A DNA stretch of 64,000 bases from Pseudomonas sp. PDM15. GTDB taxonomy: Bacteria; Pseudomonadota; Gammaproteobacteria; Pseudomonadales; Pseudomonadaceae. The stretch is from assembly GCF_014851565.1 (NCBI RefSeq), contig NZ_JACVAA010000001.1:682001-746000 (forward strand). The letters are read 5' to 3'. Each line of letters begins with the position of its first letter. The first letter of the stretch is position 1. The position numbers and the translations under genes are program-made. Positions 16,420 through 28,793 of this stretch are shown piece after piece. The notes under the pieces were generated by a model, which made no database searches, was not told the origin of the DNA, and was given only the letters and a program-made list of their open reading frames with translations.

Positions 16420-17456
16420 CCCGCCTGCAGGCGCTGACTGCGGCGGAACTCCCCGGGAGTCTGCCCGCTCCAGCGCTTGAAGGCGCGCTGGAAGGCCTCT
16501 GCCGAGGCGAAGCCGAGCAGATAGGCGATCTCGCCGAAGGCTAGTTCGGTATCGCGGATGTAGGCCATAGCCAGATCGCGCCGCGTTTCATTGAGCAGGG
16601 TGCGGAACTGCGTACCTTCCTCGGCCAGCTTGCGCCTGAGCGTCCAGCTGGGTAATTGCAGCTTCCTCGCCACTTCGTCCAGTTCCGGCTCGCGGCCGTG
16701 CAGCATAGGTCCCAGCAGGTGGGTGATGCGCTCACGCAGGCTGCGGGTGCGGGTCAGCTGCTCCAGTTCCCGTTCGGCCAGTTCCAGCAGTTGCTGCCAG
16801 GTGCTGGGACAGTGCTGGGCCAGGGGCTGGTCGAGGCTGGCGTTGGCCAGGCGGAGGCGGTTGTGAGAGGCGCCGAAGTCCACCGGACAGCCGAAACAGG
16901 TTTCGTAGCGCTCGGCGTAGTCCGGTGCGGGGAACTCGATCTCCACTCGTTCCACCACCAGCGTCTCGCCGAGCAGGGTGCCGAGCTGGTGGCGCCAGCT
17001 GGACAGCACCGAGTCCACCACGAAGCGGTTGAAGTCGTTGTACGGGCTGATCGAGTAGAAGCTCAGCCAGGCGCCACCAGCATCTTCGGTGAAGCTCGAC
17101 TGGCCGCGGTAGTTGTGGGCGTAGAGTGGTTCGAAACGGATCAGCGTGCGTGCCGCCTCACGCAGGGTCGGTGCCTGCCCGGCCGTGACGCCCGCCAGTC
17201 CAGCCTGGCTGATGTGGCTGTGCCGGCCCATCTCCAGACCCAGCGCGCGATCCCCGCACAGGCCGATGGCGCTGTGGCCCAGGCGCATGTAGCGCGGGAT
17301 CGACAGGCGCTCGCGCGGCAGGGCCAGACGGGTGGCGTCCAGGCGGAACTGGCGCAGCAGGTCGTCGGCGGCCAGGCCTTTCTCGGCCAATGCGGCCACC
17401 AGGCCGTGGACGAAGGCGACGGACAGGTCGCCGAGGCGGACGCGGTTCGGTTTCAT
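16341..17456 (-). CDS. AraC-family regulator with arabinose-binding-like N-terminal domain
   Basis: 371-residue transcription factor. The N-terminal ligand domain (LSIPRYMRLGHSAIGLC, LGLEMGRHSHISQAGLAG) matches the OruR-like subgroup. The C-terminal double helix-turn-helix (LDEVARKLQLPSWTLRRKL, then FGEIAYLLGFASAEAFQRAF and GQTPGEFRR) is clear. The start is the ATG at 17456, one base after the stop of the upstream membrane protein gene, so the pair is coupled. About 20 residues beyond the usual AraC end run antisense to the small acidic gene. The effector is unknown; I recall an AraC gene at the same position (PA3094) in PAO1. Confidence 0.85.
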   Translation of the reverse strand: MKPNRVRLGDLSVAFVHGLVAALAEKGLAADDLLRQFRLDATRLALPRERLSIPRYMRLGHSAIGLCGDRALGLEMGRHSHISQAGLAGVTAGQAPTLREAARTLIRFEPLYAHNYRGQSSFTEDAGGAWLSFYSISPYNDFNRFVVDSVLSSWRHQLGTLLGETLVVERVEIEFPAPDYAERYETCFGCPVDFGASHNRLRLANASLDQPLAQHCPSTWQQLLELAERELEQLTRTRSLRERITHLLGPMLHGREPELDEVARKLQLPSWTLRRKLAEEGTQFRTLLNETRRDLAMAYIRDTELAFGEIAYLLGFASAEAFQRAFKRWSGQTPGEFRRSQRLQAGYSSVASSAGSTGSCSMARDSRSSST

Positions 17457-17457
17457 C

Positions 17458-18573
17458 TCACAGCCACAGGTTGAGCAGGCGAGCGCCGGGCGCTTCGTCG
17501 ACCACCTGGCGGTTGTCGCGCTGCACCGCCATGCTGCGGCCGTCGCTGCCCAGCCCCCACAACTGGCCGCGCATGAACACGGCGACTCCGGCGCGGGCGG
17601 GCGTCTTCTGCAGCTGCGCCGGCAGCGAGTGACGCAACCAGGCCTCGCCTTCGCTGAGCTCCCTGGCGCGGCTGCGCAGGTCGTTGGGGGTGCCGGACCA
17701 GGTGCCGTTCCAGTGGTCGTTGCCATGCAGGAAGGCCGGCACGGCGAGTAGCTCCACCTGTTGCGCGACCAGTGGTGCGTAGCTCTCCGCCCGCCAGCTG
17801 TCGGTGCCGATCAGCACGCCCAGGCGACCGGCCGGAGTGGTGACCACCTGCAGCGCCTGGTCCGAGGCGGCGGCGGTGAAGCTGTCCTCGTCGCGATGCG
17901 GCAGTACCTTGCGCTGGGGCTGGCCGAGCGGCATGCCATCGCTGCCGAACACCAGACTGACGTTGTACAGCGGGCCGTCGCCGACCTGCAGCATGCCTTC
18001 CTCGACGCGCGGTTCCGGTAGCACGATGGAGCCGGCGACTATGGTCACTCCATAGGTCTCGGCCAGGCCGCCGAACAGATTCTGGTAGTCGGCGGCCATT
18101 TGCTCGGCCTTCATCCGCAGCAGGGCGTCGCTGAAGCGCGCCGTGCCCTGGTTGGCCAGCAGCGCGCGGATCAGTTCCAGCGGATGGCTGAGCCCCAGCC
18201 AGATGCGTGCTTCGGCCAGGTCGCGAGCGGCGAACACCTCGCGCTTCTCGCCGACGGCTACCAGCCAGGTGCCGATATGTTCGGGCAGCACCACCACCGT
18301 CTTCGGGTTGAGCAGGCCTTCGGCCTGGGCCTGGTCGAGGTAGGCGGCCAGCTTGCGGTGCAGGTGCAGGGGGCTGCGGTAATCGGCGCGGTACAGCTCG
18401 GGCTGGATACCCAGCAGGTTGCCGCGGCCCTGGTCGCTGCCCAGGCTGAAGGCCAGCGAGCTGCGCAGGTCGCTGAGGAAATGGCTGGCGGGCCGCCACT
18501 GGATCCAGGCGCCATAGGCGATCAGCAGGGTGACGAGTAGCAGCCAGAAGGTGCGGTGGAGCAACTTGAGCAT
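17458..18573 (-). CDS. Membrane-anchored nitrilase-like protein lacking the catalytic Cys
   Basis: 371-residue protein with an N-terminal membrane anchor (WLLLVTLLIAYGAWIQW) and a carbon-nitrogen-hydrolase-like fold. The expected Glu is in VVLPEHIG and the expected Lys in QRKVLPHRDED. Where active nitrilases have the nucleophile (GVxICY/WE), this protein reads GVLIGTDSW, so the Cys is replaced. It is therefore either catalytically dead or uses another residue. The start is the ATG at 18573; a TTG 18 nt upstream is possible. It is the first gene of an operon with the AraC regulator. Confidence 0.65.
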   Translation of the reverse strand: MLKLLHRTFWLLLVTLLIAYGAWIQWRPASHFLSDLRSSLAFSLGSDQGRGNLLGIQPELYRADYRSPLHLHRKLAAYLDQAQAEGLLNPKTVVVLPEHIGTWLVAVGEKREVFAARDLAEARIWLGLSHPLELIRALLANQGTARFSDALLRMKAEQMAADYQNLFGGLAETYGVTIVAGSIVLPEPRVEEGMLQVGDGPLYNVSLVFGSDGMPLGQPQRKVLPHRDEDSFTAAASDQALQVVTTPAGRLGVLIGTDSWRAESYAPLVAQQVELLAVPAFLHGNDHWNGTWSGTPNDLRSRARELSEGEAWLRHSLPAQLQKTPARAGVAVFMRGQLWGLGSDGRSMAVQRDNRQVVDEAPGARLLNLWL

Positions 18574-18594
18574 GATGTGGCCTGGTGGCAATGA

Positions 18595-20808
<2,214 letters not shown>

Positions 20809-20811
20809 CGG

Positions 20812-20838
20812 AAACGCCCCGCCCAGTGCGGGGCGTTT
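20812..20838 (+). terminator. Terminator after fadH
   Basis: Perfect 11-bp stem AAACGCCCCGC/GCGGGGCGTTT with a CCAGT loop, starting four bases after the fadH stop. The stem ends in TTT. Confidence 0.8.
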
Positions 20839-20871
20839 GCTATGTGGCCCATAACAACAAGGAGAAACCCC

Positions 20872-21303
20872 ATGCCCACCGATCTGCAATTGCAACCGGC
20901 GGCCGCCGCCAGCCTGCAGCGCTGGCACCAACTCATCGCCGCCAAGGATCTGCGCCAGCTCCCCGAGCTGCTGCATGCCCAGGCGGTATTCCGCTCGCCG
21001 ATGGCGCACACCCCCTATCCGGGCGCGCCGACGGTCAACATGATCCTCAACACCGTGCTGCAGGTGTTCCAGGATTTCGCCTATCACCGTGAGCTGGTCA
21101 GTGCCGATGGCCTGAGCGTGGTGCTGGAGTTCTCGGCCCGCGTCGGTGAGCGCGAGCTCAAGGGCATCGACATGATCCGCTTCGACGAGGCGGGCAAGAT
21201 CGTCGAGTTCGAGGTAATGGTCCGTCCGATGAGCGGTTTGCAGGCCCTCGGCGAGGAAATGGGTCGCCGTCTGGCGCCTTTCCTGGCGGCTGCCAAGGCC
21301 TGA
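20872..21303 (+). CDS. SnoaL/NTF2-like domain protein
   Basis: 143-residue protein with the cone-shaped NTF2-like fold pattern: WHQLIAAKDLRQLPELLH at the start, VVLEFSARVGERELKGIDMIRFDEAGKI in the middle, and VRPMSGLQAL at the end. Relatives include polyketide cyclases and epoxide hydrolases, but many have no known function. The ATG at 20872 follows an AAGGAG site. Its substrate cannot be told from sequence. Confidence 0.75.
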   Translation: MPTDLQLQPAAAASLQRWHQLIAAKDLRQLPELLHAQAVFRSPMAHTPYPGAPTVNMILNTVLQVFQDFAYHRELVSADGLSVVLEFSARVGERELKGIDMIRFDEAGKIVEFEVMVRPMSGLQALGEEMGRRLAPFLAAAKA

Positions 21304-21508
21304 TTCGCCCAGCCCGTCACAGTTTTACCCTGCCGCCGGTCCGCTGCAGCGCGGTGGCAGGGCGCTGCCAACCCAGTCACATTGCCCGCGTTCCGTTTTC
21401 CCCTAGACTTGCCTGAAACAATGGATGGCGCCTGCTTCGCAGGTTATGTGCACGCGCGGAACAACCGTAGCGCGCCGATCGTGATCCCGGTGGCCTTGAG
21501 GAAGATCC

Positions 21509-22873
21509 ATGAGCATGCAGAACAAAGCGCAGATGGTTGAGGCGGTGCTGTTCTTCAACGAACGCGGCGTCTGCAAGCAAATGCTCTTCCCCGAATTCGA
21601 GGCCTTGCTCGACAACGTGGTGAACATGCCCGAGTTCGCCGACCAGCAGATGCGCATGGCCTATGTGCTGATCAACCCGCGCCTGATGGTGCGTGCGGCA
21701 GTGTTCTTCTACCTGGACTTCGACGAGAGTGGCGCCGCCGACAAGGGCTGGAACCTGCCGCTGCGTCATCTGGCCGACAACGCCGGGCGTGGCCCGGACC
21801 TCGGCGCCGGCCCGATTCGCCTGGCCTGCCGCAGTCAGTGCCCGGTGTCCTGGCACCAGATGCATCTGTGGGACCCCAGCCTGGCGCCTGGCAAGAACGA
21901 CCTGGCAGTGATCCGTGACGTGGTCAAGCGCAACGCCCTCGGCCTGCTGGCGGAAGAGGAAACCGCCGTGATGTTGCCGGAGCGCCTGCAGGTGGCTGCC
22001 GAAGACAAGTGGCAGGCGCCGGACGCCGCTCGCGATGAGGCCGACAAGCAGACCGAGCGCAAGGAGCAGGAGCACCGCCTGAAAACCGCCCAGCTGATCA
22101 AGCAGCAGCGCCTGCGCATCAGTACCCTGGGTAAGCAGTACGAGGAAGAGCAGGCTCGCTTCAAACTGGCCGCCGAGGAACGTCAGCGCTCGCTGCAGAC
22201 CGAGATCCACAACCTGCACCAGGCCCTGCGCCAGCAGGAAGAGCTGAATGCCAGCCTCAAGGAACAACTGGGTGCTCAGGCAGATGGCATCCAGCAGACT
22301 CGCGAGGAGCTGGCCCGGCAACTGCGTGATCTGGAACGCCACGGCCGTACCGAGGCCGACATCCTGCGTTCCCAGTTCGATGCCGAGCTGCAGGCTCGGG
22401 TTGCCGCCGCGGTTGCGGAATTCAAGGAGCAGGTGGCGATTCGCGACGTCGAGCTGGCCTACCGTGCCGAGCAGGAAACCCAGTTGCAGAACGAGCTGGA
22501 GCGTCTCAAGCGTGAGCGCGACGACCTGGCCAGCCAGGGCGGCGAGCAGATTCTCGAACGCCTGGCCAAGCTCGGCGTGGTGTTCGTGGTCTATCACCCG
22601 GGTGCCGGCCACCTGACCATCCCACTGCAGGATATCGCCCGTTACCAGAACAATCCCCTGAGCTATGCGGCGGCCAAGTGCTTCGTCTCCGAGGAGCAGT
22701 ACCGCCAGTGGCTGGCGCACTACCAGCAGCCGACGTGCGAGTCCAGCCTGCCATCCGGTGAGCGTTGTGCCATGCCTATCGATCGGGTGGAGACGCCCAG
22801 CCGCTTCGTGGTCGGCGAATCCAACTGCTGCGCGCGGCACAAGGCCGGAGCGCGCCTGCGCACGGTGAGCTGA
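21509..22873 (+). CDS. Conserved coiled-coil protein of unknown function
   Basis: 454-residue cytoplasmic protein. The N-terminal globular part (about 1-155) has Trp-rich segments. A long Gln/Glu/Arg-rich coiled coil covers about 180-345 (for example EEEQARFKLAAEERQRSLQ). A compact C-terminal domain (LGVVFVVYHPGAGHLTIP, then several Cys residues) ends the protein. I know no function; similar Pseudomonas proteins are sometimes annotated loosely as chromosome-partitioning proteins. It stands between fadH and the desulfhydrase gene, apparently as its own transcription unit. Confidence 0.6.
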   Translation: MSMQNKAQMVEAVLFFNERGVCKQMLFPEFEALLDNVVNMPEFADQQMRMAYVLINPRLMVRAAVFFYLDFDESGAADKGWNLPLRHLADNAGRGPDLGAGPIRLACRSQCPVSWHQMHLWDPSLAPGKNDLAVIRDVVKRNALGLLAEEETAVMLPERLQVAAEDKWQAPDAARDEADKQTERKEQEHRLKTAQLIKQQRLRISTLGKQYEEEQARFKLAAEERQRSLQTEIHNLHQALRQQEELNASLKEQLGAQADGIQQTREELARQLRDLERHGRTEADILRSQFDAELQARVAAAVAEFKEQVAIRDVELAYRAEQETQLQNELERLKRERDDLASQGGEQILERLAKLGVVFVVYHPGAGHLTIPLQDIARYQNNPLSYAAAKCFVSEEQYRQWLAHYQQPTCESSLPSGERCAMPIDRVETPSRFVVGESNCCARHKAGARLRTVS

Positions 22874-22931
22874 GCGGTTACCATGATGCCTGGCGCCTGA
22901 CTCCCGGCGCCCAGCCGAATCAGCTCCGCTC

Positions 22932-23885
22932 ATGCCTATAGTCCTGCCGCACTGGAATCCATCCGCTCCCCTGCAGCCCCTGCGGCTCGACTGGCTAGCG
23001 CGCGCCGCTGTCGAGGTGGCCGTGCTGCGCCTGGATCTGCTCGATCCGCTGATCTCAGGCAACAAGTGGTTCAAGCTCAAGCCGCATGTTGAGGCTGCCG
23101 CGGCCGCGGGGGGCGACGGCCTGATCAGCCTGGGCGGCGCCCATTCCAATCACCTGCATGCCCTGGCCGCCGCCGGCCGGCGCTTTGGTTTCGCCACTGT
23201 CGGCCTGCTGCGCGGCGAGCCGCAGGACACGCCCACGACCCGTGATCTGCAGGAATTCGGCATGCGTCTGCACTGGCTCGGCTACGCCGGCTATCGCGAG
23301 CGGCATCGCGCCGATTTCTGGCAGCCCTGGTGCGCGCGCTATCCGCGGCTGTTGCCGGTGCACGAAGGTGGCGGCGGCCTGCTGGCGGCTCGGGCCTGCG
23401 CGGCTATAGTCGAGTTGGCCAGGTCGCAGTTGCTCGATCTGGGCTGGAGCGGCTACCACGGCTGGTGGCTGGCCGCCGGCACCGGTACCACGGCGGCCGG
23501 TCTGGTGCTGGCCGAAGGCGGCGAGCGCCAGGTGCATGTGGCCATGGCGGTGCCGCCCGGCCATGGTGTGGAGGGCCAGTTGCGGGCCATCCTCCACGAG
23601 GCGGGGCGGATTGATACCGGCTACCGTTTACTGGACGCCAGCCGCGGTGGTTTCGGCCGGATCGACGCGCCATTGGCGCAGTGCATTGATGATTGCGAGC
23701 GAGCCAGCGGGTTGCCGCTGGAACCGCTCTACACGGGCAAGGCCATGCTGGCATTGCGCGGCGAGGTGGAGGCCGGTTACTTTGCTGCGGGTACGCGCCT
23801 GCTGTTGCTCCACACCGGAGGCTTGCAGGGGCGCCGGGCCATGGCCCAACGCCTGGAAGAACTGGCAGCAGTACGCCAAGAATAA
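22932..23885 (+). CDS. PLP-dependent ACC deaminase/D-cysteine desulfhydrase family protein
   Basis: 317-residue fold-type II PLP enzyme. The Schiff-base Lys lies in SGNKWFKLK (about residues 39-47), and SLGGAHSNHLHALAAAG is the family phosphate/substrate motif. A Gly-rich PLP-phosphate loop (AAGTGTTAAGL) follows. Members act on D-cysteine or 1-aminocyclopropane-1-carboxylate; this sequence cannot tell which. The next gene starts 16 nt downstream, so they are probably cotranscribed. Confidence 0.85.
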   Translation: MPIVLPHWNPSAPLQPLRLDWLARAAVEVAVLRLDLLDPLISGNKWFKLKPHVEAAAAAGGDGLISLGGAHSNHLHALAAAGRRFGFATVGLLRGEPQDTPTTRDLQEFGMRLHWLGYAGYRERHRADFWQPWCARYPRLLPVHEGGGGLLAARACAAIVELARSQLLDLGWSGYHGWWLAAGTGTTAAGLVLAEGGERQVHVAMAVPPGHGVEGQLRAILHEAGRIDTGYRLLDASRGGFGRIDAPLAQCIDDCERASGLPLEPLYTGKAMLALRGEVEAGYFAAGTRLLLLHTGGLQGRRAMAQRLEELAAVRQE

Positions 23886-23901
23886 TGAAGGACAGGTGTC
23901 G

Positions 23902-25011
23902 ATGACCGAGCCGCTGAATCCCGAACAGCTGCGCAGCTTTACCCCGCTCAACGTGCTCTCCGAGCAGCAATGGCGCGAGTTGCGTCCCCAGCTGGTGCCG
24001 CAGCCGCTATTGGCCGGCCAACTGCTGTTCCGCCAGGGCGACCAGGCCCGCACCACTTATTACCTGTTGTCTGGCGAGCTGCTGCTACGCGATGCCGACG
24101 GCCGCGAAGAGCGTCTGCAAGCCGGCAGCGAGGCCAGCTGCCATCCGCTGTCGCCAACCCTGCCGCGCCAGCACGAGGCGCGGGCGCTGAGCGACGTCAG
24201 CGTGCTGGCCCTGGATAGTGCCAATCTCAGTCGCCTGCTGACCTGGCGCCTTGCCTACCATGACTTGCTGCTGGACCTGGGCAGCAACGGCGACGACGTC
24301 GAGTGGCTGGAGCGTCTGCTGGAAAACCCGCTGTTCACCAAGGTGCCGCCGGCCAACGTGCGTGCCATGCTCGAGCGCCTGCGCCCGATCGATCTGCCGA
24401 CCGGCAGCCGGGTGCTGGTGGAGGGCGAGGGCGGCGACTGCTGCTACTTCCTCAAGAGCGGTCGCGCCGAGGTGTTCCGTGCAGGTGAGGGTGGCCGCCA
24501 GGTGCTGGCCGAGCTGGAGGTGGGGGCCTGCTTCGGCGAGGAGGCACTGCTCTCCGATCAGCCACGCAACGCCACCGTGACCATGATCGAGCCCGGCATG
24601 GTGCTGCGCCTGGACCGCCAGGACTTCTTCGCCTTGCTCAAGGCGCCGGTAGTGGACGAGGTGTCGTTCGGCGAGGCCGCGCGCCTGTTGTCGGCCGGCG
24701 CCCAGTGGCTGGATGTGCGCTTGCAGGAGGAGTACGAGCGCGGTCATGCACAGCAATCGCTGAACATGCCGCTGCATCTGCTGCGTCTGAAGGTGCGCCT
24801 GCTGGACAAGGGCAAGACTTACCTGTGCTACTGCGACAGTGGCAAGCGCAGCGCCAGCGCCGTGTTCCTGCTCTCGCAGATGGGCTTCTCGGCCTACGCC
24901 CTGCGCGACGGCCTGGATGCGCTGCCGGCGGTACAGCGTGGCGCGCTGCTGTGCGAGAACGGCCCGGGCTACCTGGCCCGCTCCGGCGGGCGTACCGAGC
25001 GCAGCCACTGA
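23902..25011 (+). CDS. Double cyclic-nucleotide-binding domain protein with C-terminal rhodanese
   Basis: 369-residue protein with two cNMP-binding-like domains in tandem (about residues 15-120 and 130-255; the second has LVEGEGGDCCYFLKSG and GACFGEEALLSD). A rhodanese domain follows at about 265-355 with active loop CDSGKRS, Cys311. The first domain is divergent. The layout suggests a sensor coupling a nucleotide or redox signal to sulfur transfer. It has no DNA-binding domain, so it is not a Crp-type regulator. Confidence 0.85.
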   Translation: MTEPLNPEQLRSFTPLNVLSEQQWRELRPQLVPQPLLAGQLLFRQGDQARTTYYLLSGELLLRDADGREERLQAGSEASCHPLSPTLPRQHEARALSDVSVLALDSANLSRLLTWRLAYHDLLLDLGSNGDDVEWLERLLENPLFTKVPPANVRAMLERLRPIDLPTGSRVLVEGEGGDCCYFLKSGRAEVFRAGEGGRQVLAELEVGACFGEEALLSDQPRNATVTMIEPGMVLRLDRQDFFALLKAPVVDEVSFGEAARLLSAGAQWLDVRLQEEYERGHAQQSLNMPLHLLRLKVRLLDKGKTYLCYCDSGKRSASAVFLLSQMGFSAYALRDGLDALPAVQRGALLCENGPGYLARSGGRTERSH

Positions 25012-25014
25012 TAG

Positions 25015-25947
25015 CTAGCGCGGGGCGCAGTGCGGCCAATGGTCGTTGACCAGAAATAGCCGTTCGCCTTCGCGCCATTCATCGCCATCCCGCTCCAGGC
25101 GCACCAGCAACTGCGCCGGTGCCTGCTCGGGCAATCCTTCCATCCATGCCGCCAATTGTGCGGGCGACCAGAGTGCTGGTGATGGCACGCGCGCCGGCGC
25201 CAGCCACGCGCGCCTTTCCAGGGGCTGCCAGTGCTGCTGCTCCCCTGTGGCCAGCCGAGCCCAGTCGCTGCGGCGCAACCAGCGCCCGCGCAGGTGCTCG
25301 GGGTTGCAGCCCGAAGGCGGGTGGCAGCCGCCGGGCCAGGGGTAGAACAGGTAACCACCCAGCCAGGCGGTGGAGCGGGGTGCTTGCGTTGTCAGCTGCG
25401 CCAGCGTTGCCCGGGCCGCCGGGCTGGACGCCAGCGGCAGCTGGTGGCGAGCCAGATGGTCCAGCTTGAGTCCCAGGCGATCCTCGCTGGACGGTCCGAG
25501 CCAGTTGGCGGCGTCCGTACCGGGCTGCACGTCCGGCCCTAGATACAGTTTGATCGCCAGCTCCAGATGGTGCACTCCCTCGTCGTCCTGCAGCAGCAGG
25601 TCCAGCTCGCCCAGCGTGTGGCCGGCCTGGCGTATCGGCAGGTTGGCGGTCAACAGCCGCACGTCAGGGGCCGCCTGCAGGGCGAACTGCCACAGTCGCT
25701 CGTAATAGCGGCCGAGACGGCTGGAGCCGTTGGCTAGGTGCTCGCGCAGCACCGCGCTATGCGCTTCCTGGTGCAGTAGCCAATCGACCAGGCACTGCGG
25801 CTCGTCGAGCCAACGACTGGCGGCCAGAGGATGGCGCAGGGGCAGCTCGCTGCCATCGAGCAGAGCGGGGGAGAGCAGGGCCCAGGCCAGGTCGCGCACC
25901 TGAGGCTGGCGCAGCTGCGCCAACAGGTCATCCAGCGGCGGATTCAT
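25015..25947 (-). CDS. DUF1853 family protein
   Basis: 310-residue cytoplasmic protein with the DUF1853 core YYERLWQFAL, then GELDLLLQDDEG and LELAIKLYLG. The D-x(n)-E-x-K pattern resembles a PD-(D/E)XK nuclease-like fold, but no nuclease activity is established that I know of. It is transcribed leftward, tail to tail with the rhodanese gene (3-nt gap) and divergent from the NAD kinase gene. Confidence 0.8.
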   Translation of the reverse strand: MNPPLDDLLAQLRQPQVRDLAWALLSPALLDGSELPLRHPLAASRWLDEPQCLVDWLLHQEAHSAVLREHLANGSSRLGRYYERLWQFALQAAPDVRLLTANLPIRQAGHTLGELDLLLQDDEGVHHLELAIKLYLGPDVQPGTDAANWLGPSSEDRLGLKLDHLARHQLPLASSPAARATLAQLTTQAPRSTAWLGGYLFYPWPGGCHPPSGCNPEHLRGRWLRRSDWARLATGEQQHWQPLERRAWLAPARVPSPALWSPAQLAAWMEGLPEQAPAQLLVRLERDGDEWREGERLFLVNDHWPHCAPR

Positions 25948-26030
25948 GGGCCGAGCATAACCGAGGCGGTTTGCTGCGATCAGCGGCTTTCGCCCATAAT
26001 CCGGGCAACTCCCCCGTTGCAGAGCGCCCC

Positions 26031-26918
<888 letters not shown>

Positions 26919-26919
26919 G

Positions 26920-27894
26920 ATGCTGCTCGACCCGGCGCGCGGCTACGATCTGATCGGCGACGTGCACGGCTGTGGGCGCAGCCTGGCGCGCCTGCTCGAG
27001 CAGATGGGCTACCGCCAGCAGGGCGGTGTCTGGCGTCATCCACAGCGCATGGCGCTGTTCCTTGGCGACCTGATCGATCGCGGCCCGCGCATCCGTGAGG
27101 CGCTGCACCTGGTGCATGCCATGGTCGAGGCCGGCCAGGCCCTGTGCATCATGGGTAATCACGAATACAACGCCTTGGGCTGGTACACCGAGGCGCCGCC
27201 AGACAGCGAGCGCCGCCACGTGCGCGAACACACGCCGCGCCACGAGCGGCTGCTGCAGCAGACCTTCCGCCAATTCGCCGATCACCCGCAGGACTGGCGC
27301 GACTTCCTCGACTGGTTCCAGCAGATGCCGCTGTTCATCGACGCCGGACGCTTCCGCCTGGTGCATGCCTGCTGGGATGACAGCCTGATCGGCGCGCTCA
27401 AGGCCGACTACCCGGACGGCCGCATCGACCGCGACTTCGTGGTGGCCTCGGCGGTGCCAGGCAGCTTCGCCAATCGGGTGTTCGAGCGTCTACTGCGTGG
27501 CACCGATCTACGCCTGCCCCAGGGCCTGACCCTGACCAGCGAGGAAGGCTTCACCCGCGCCTACTTCCGCACCAAGTTCTGGGAAGACGACCCGCAGACC
27601 TACGGTGACGTGGTATTCCAGCCCGACGCGCTGCCCGACAACGTGGCCAGCCTGCCGCTGACGCCGACCGACAAGGGCCGCCTGCTGCAGTACGGCCTGG
27701 ACGAGCCGATGCTGTTCGTCGGCCACTACTGGCGCCGCGGTCGCCCGGCGCCGCTGCGCCCCAACCTGGCCTGCCTGGACTACAGCGCGGTGATGTACGG
27801 CAAGCTGGTGGCCTACCGCCTGGATGACGAGCTGCAGATCGACCCGAACAAGTTCGTCTGGGTCGAAGTGGAGCGGCCGGAGGCGCCGCAGTGA
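26920..27894 (+). CDS. Metallophosphoesterase (calcineurin-like)
   Basis: 324-residue phosphoesterase with the dinuclear metal-site motifs GDVHGC (about 13-18), GDLIDRGP (about 48-55) and GNHEYN (about 79-84), and a later GHYW. The N-terminal motifs resemble bacterial PrpE/ApaH-like Ser/Thr phosphatases or diadenosine polyphosphatases; the substrate is unknown. It is coupled to nadK (1-nt gap) and to glpG (4-nt overlap). Confidence 0.88.
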   Translation: MLLDPARGYDLIGDVHGCGRSLARLLEQMGYRQQGGVWRHPQRMALFLGDLIDRGPRIREALHLVHAMVEAGQALCIMGNHEYNALGWYTEAPPDSERRHVREHTPRHERLLQQTFRQFADHPQDWRDFLDWFQQMPLFIDAGRFRLVHACWDDSLIGALKADYPDGRIDRDFVVASAVPGSFANRVFERLLRGTDLRLPQGLTLTSEEGFTRAYFRTKFWEDDPQTYGDVVFQPDALPDNVASLPLTPTDKGRLLQYGLDEPMLFVGHYWRRGRPAPLRPNLACLDYSAVMYGKLVAYRLDDELQIDPNKFVWVEVERPEAPQ

Positions 27895-28751
27895 GTCGGG
27901 TGGAGGCGCTGCGTCGCCCCTTGCAGGAGGATCTCAGCGGTTTCGTCGGCCTGCTGCGTCGATTGCAGGTGCCGCATCGGGTGACCGAGGAGCGCGATGC
28001 CCAAGTGCTCTGGGTGCCCGTCGGGGCTCTGGCCGAGCAGGTGCGCGCGCTGTATCTGCGCTATCCGCAGGGTGCCGATGAGGCCGAACTGCCAACGCCT
28101 GAACGTCCGGCTCGCCCGGGCCTCGCCGCACAATTGCGCGCCAGCTGGATGACCTCGCTGGTGCTGCTGCTGACGCTGGTGGTGACCCTGCTGAGTCAGT
28201 TTGGTGAAAACCATGCAATTACCCACTGGATAACCTTCGTGGATTATCAGGTGCATGGTGAATACGCTTATTTCGTACCCTTGCCTGAAAGCCTTGCGGC
28301 TGGCGAATGGTGGCGCTTGTTCAGCCCCATGCTGCTGCACGGCGGTTGGTTACATCTGGCCATGAATGGCATGTGGTACTGGGAACTGGGCAGGCGCATT
28401 GAGTACCGACATGGGCACTTGGGCTTATTTGGGCTGACACTATTCTTTGGCCTGTTATCCAACGCCGCGCAGTTCTGGTTCGGCGGTCCCTCACCGTTCG
28501 GCGGCCTGTCCGGCGTGCTCTACGGACTGCTCGGCTATTGCTGGATCTACCAGTTGCTGGCGCCGACCCCGGCCTACGCGCTGCCGCGCGGCGTGCTGGC
28601 GATGATGCTGATCTGGCTGCTGGTCTGCCTGTCCGGGGTGATCGATACCCTGGGCTTCGGCTCCATCGCCAACGCTGCCCACGTCGGCGGGCTGGCCGCC
28701 GGATGTGCCGCCGGCCTGATCGGCGGTGCACTGGCGCGTGCGCGCCGGTAA
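27891..28751 (+). CDS. glpG: Rhomboid intramembrane serine protease GlpG
   Basis: 286-residue polytopic protease that cleaves within the membrane. The N-terminal cytoplasmic domain is followed by six expected membrane segments. The catalytic Ser207 is in GLSGVLYGL and His264 in NAAHVGGLAAG. The family WR-type loop is present as EWWRLFSPMLLHGGWLHL. It starts at a GTG overlapping the phosphoesterase stop. Codon use around 28200-28480 is less GC-rich than in neighbouring genes. Confidence 0.93.
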   Translation: MSRVEALRRPLQEDLSGFVGLLRRLQVPHRVTEERDAQVLWVPVGALAEQVRALYLRYPQGADEAELPTPERPARPGLAAQLRASWMTSLVLLLTLVVTLLSQFGENHAITHWITFVDYQVHGEYAYFVPLPESLAAGEWWRLFSPMLLHGGWLHLAMNGMWYWELGRRIEYRHGHLGLFGLTLFFGLLSNAAQFWFGGPSPFGGLSGVLYGLLGYCWIYQLLAPTPAYALPRGVLAMMLIWLLVCLSGVIDTLGFGSIANAAHVGGLAAGCAAGLIGGALARARR

Positions 28752-28793
28752 ACTTGGCCCCCTGTTTGGCTTCCCGCTGTCGGAGTTCCCCGG

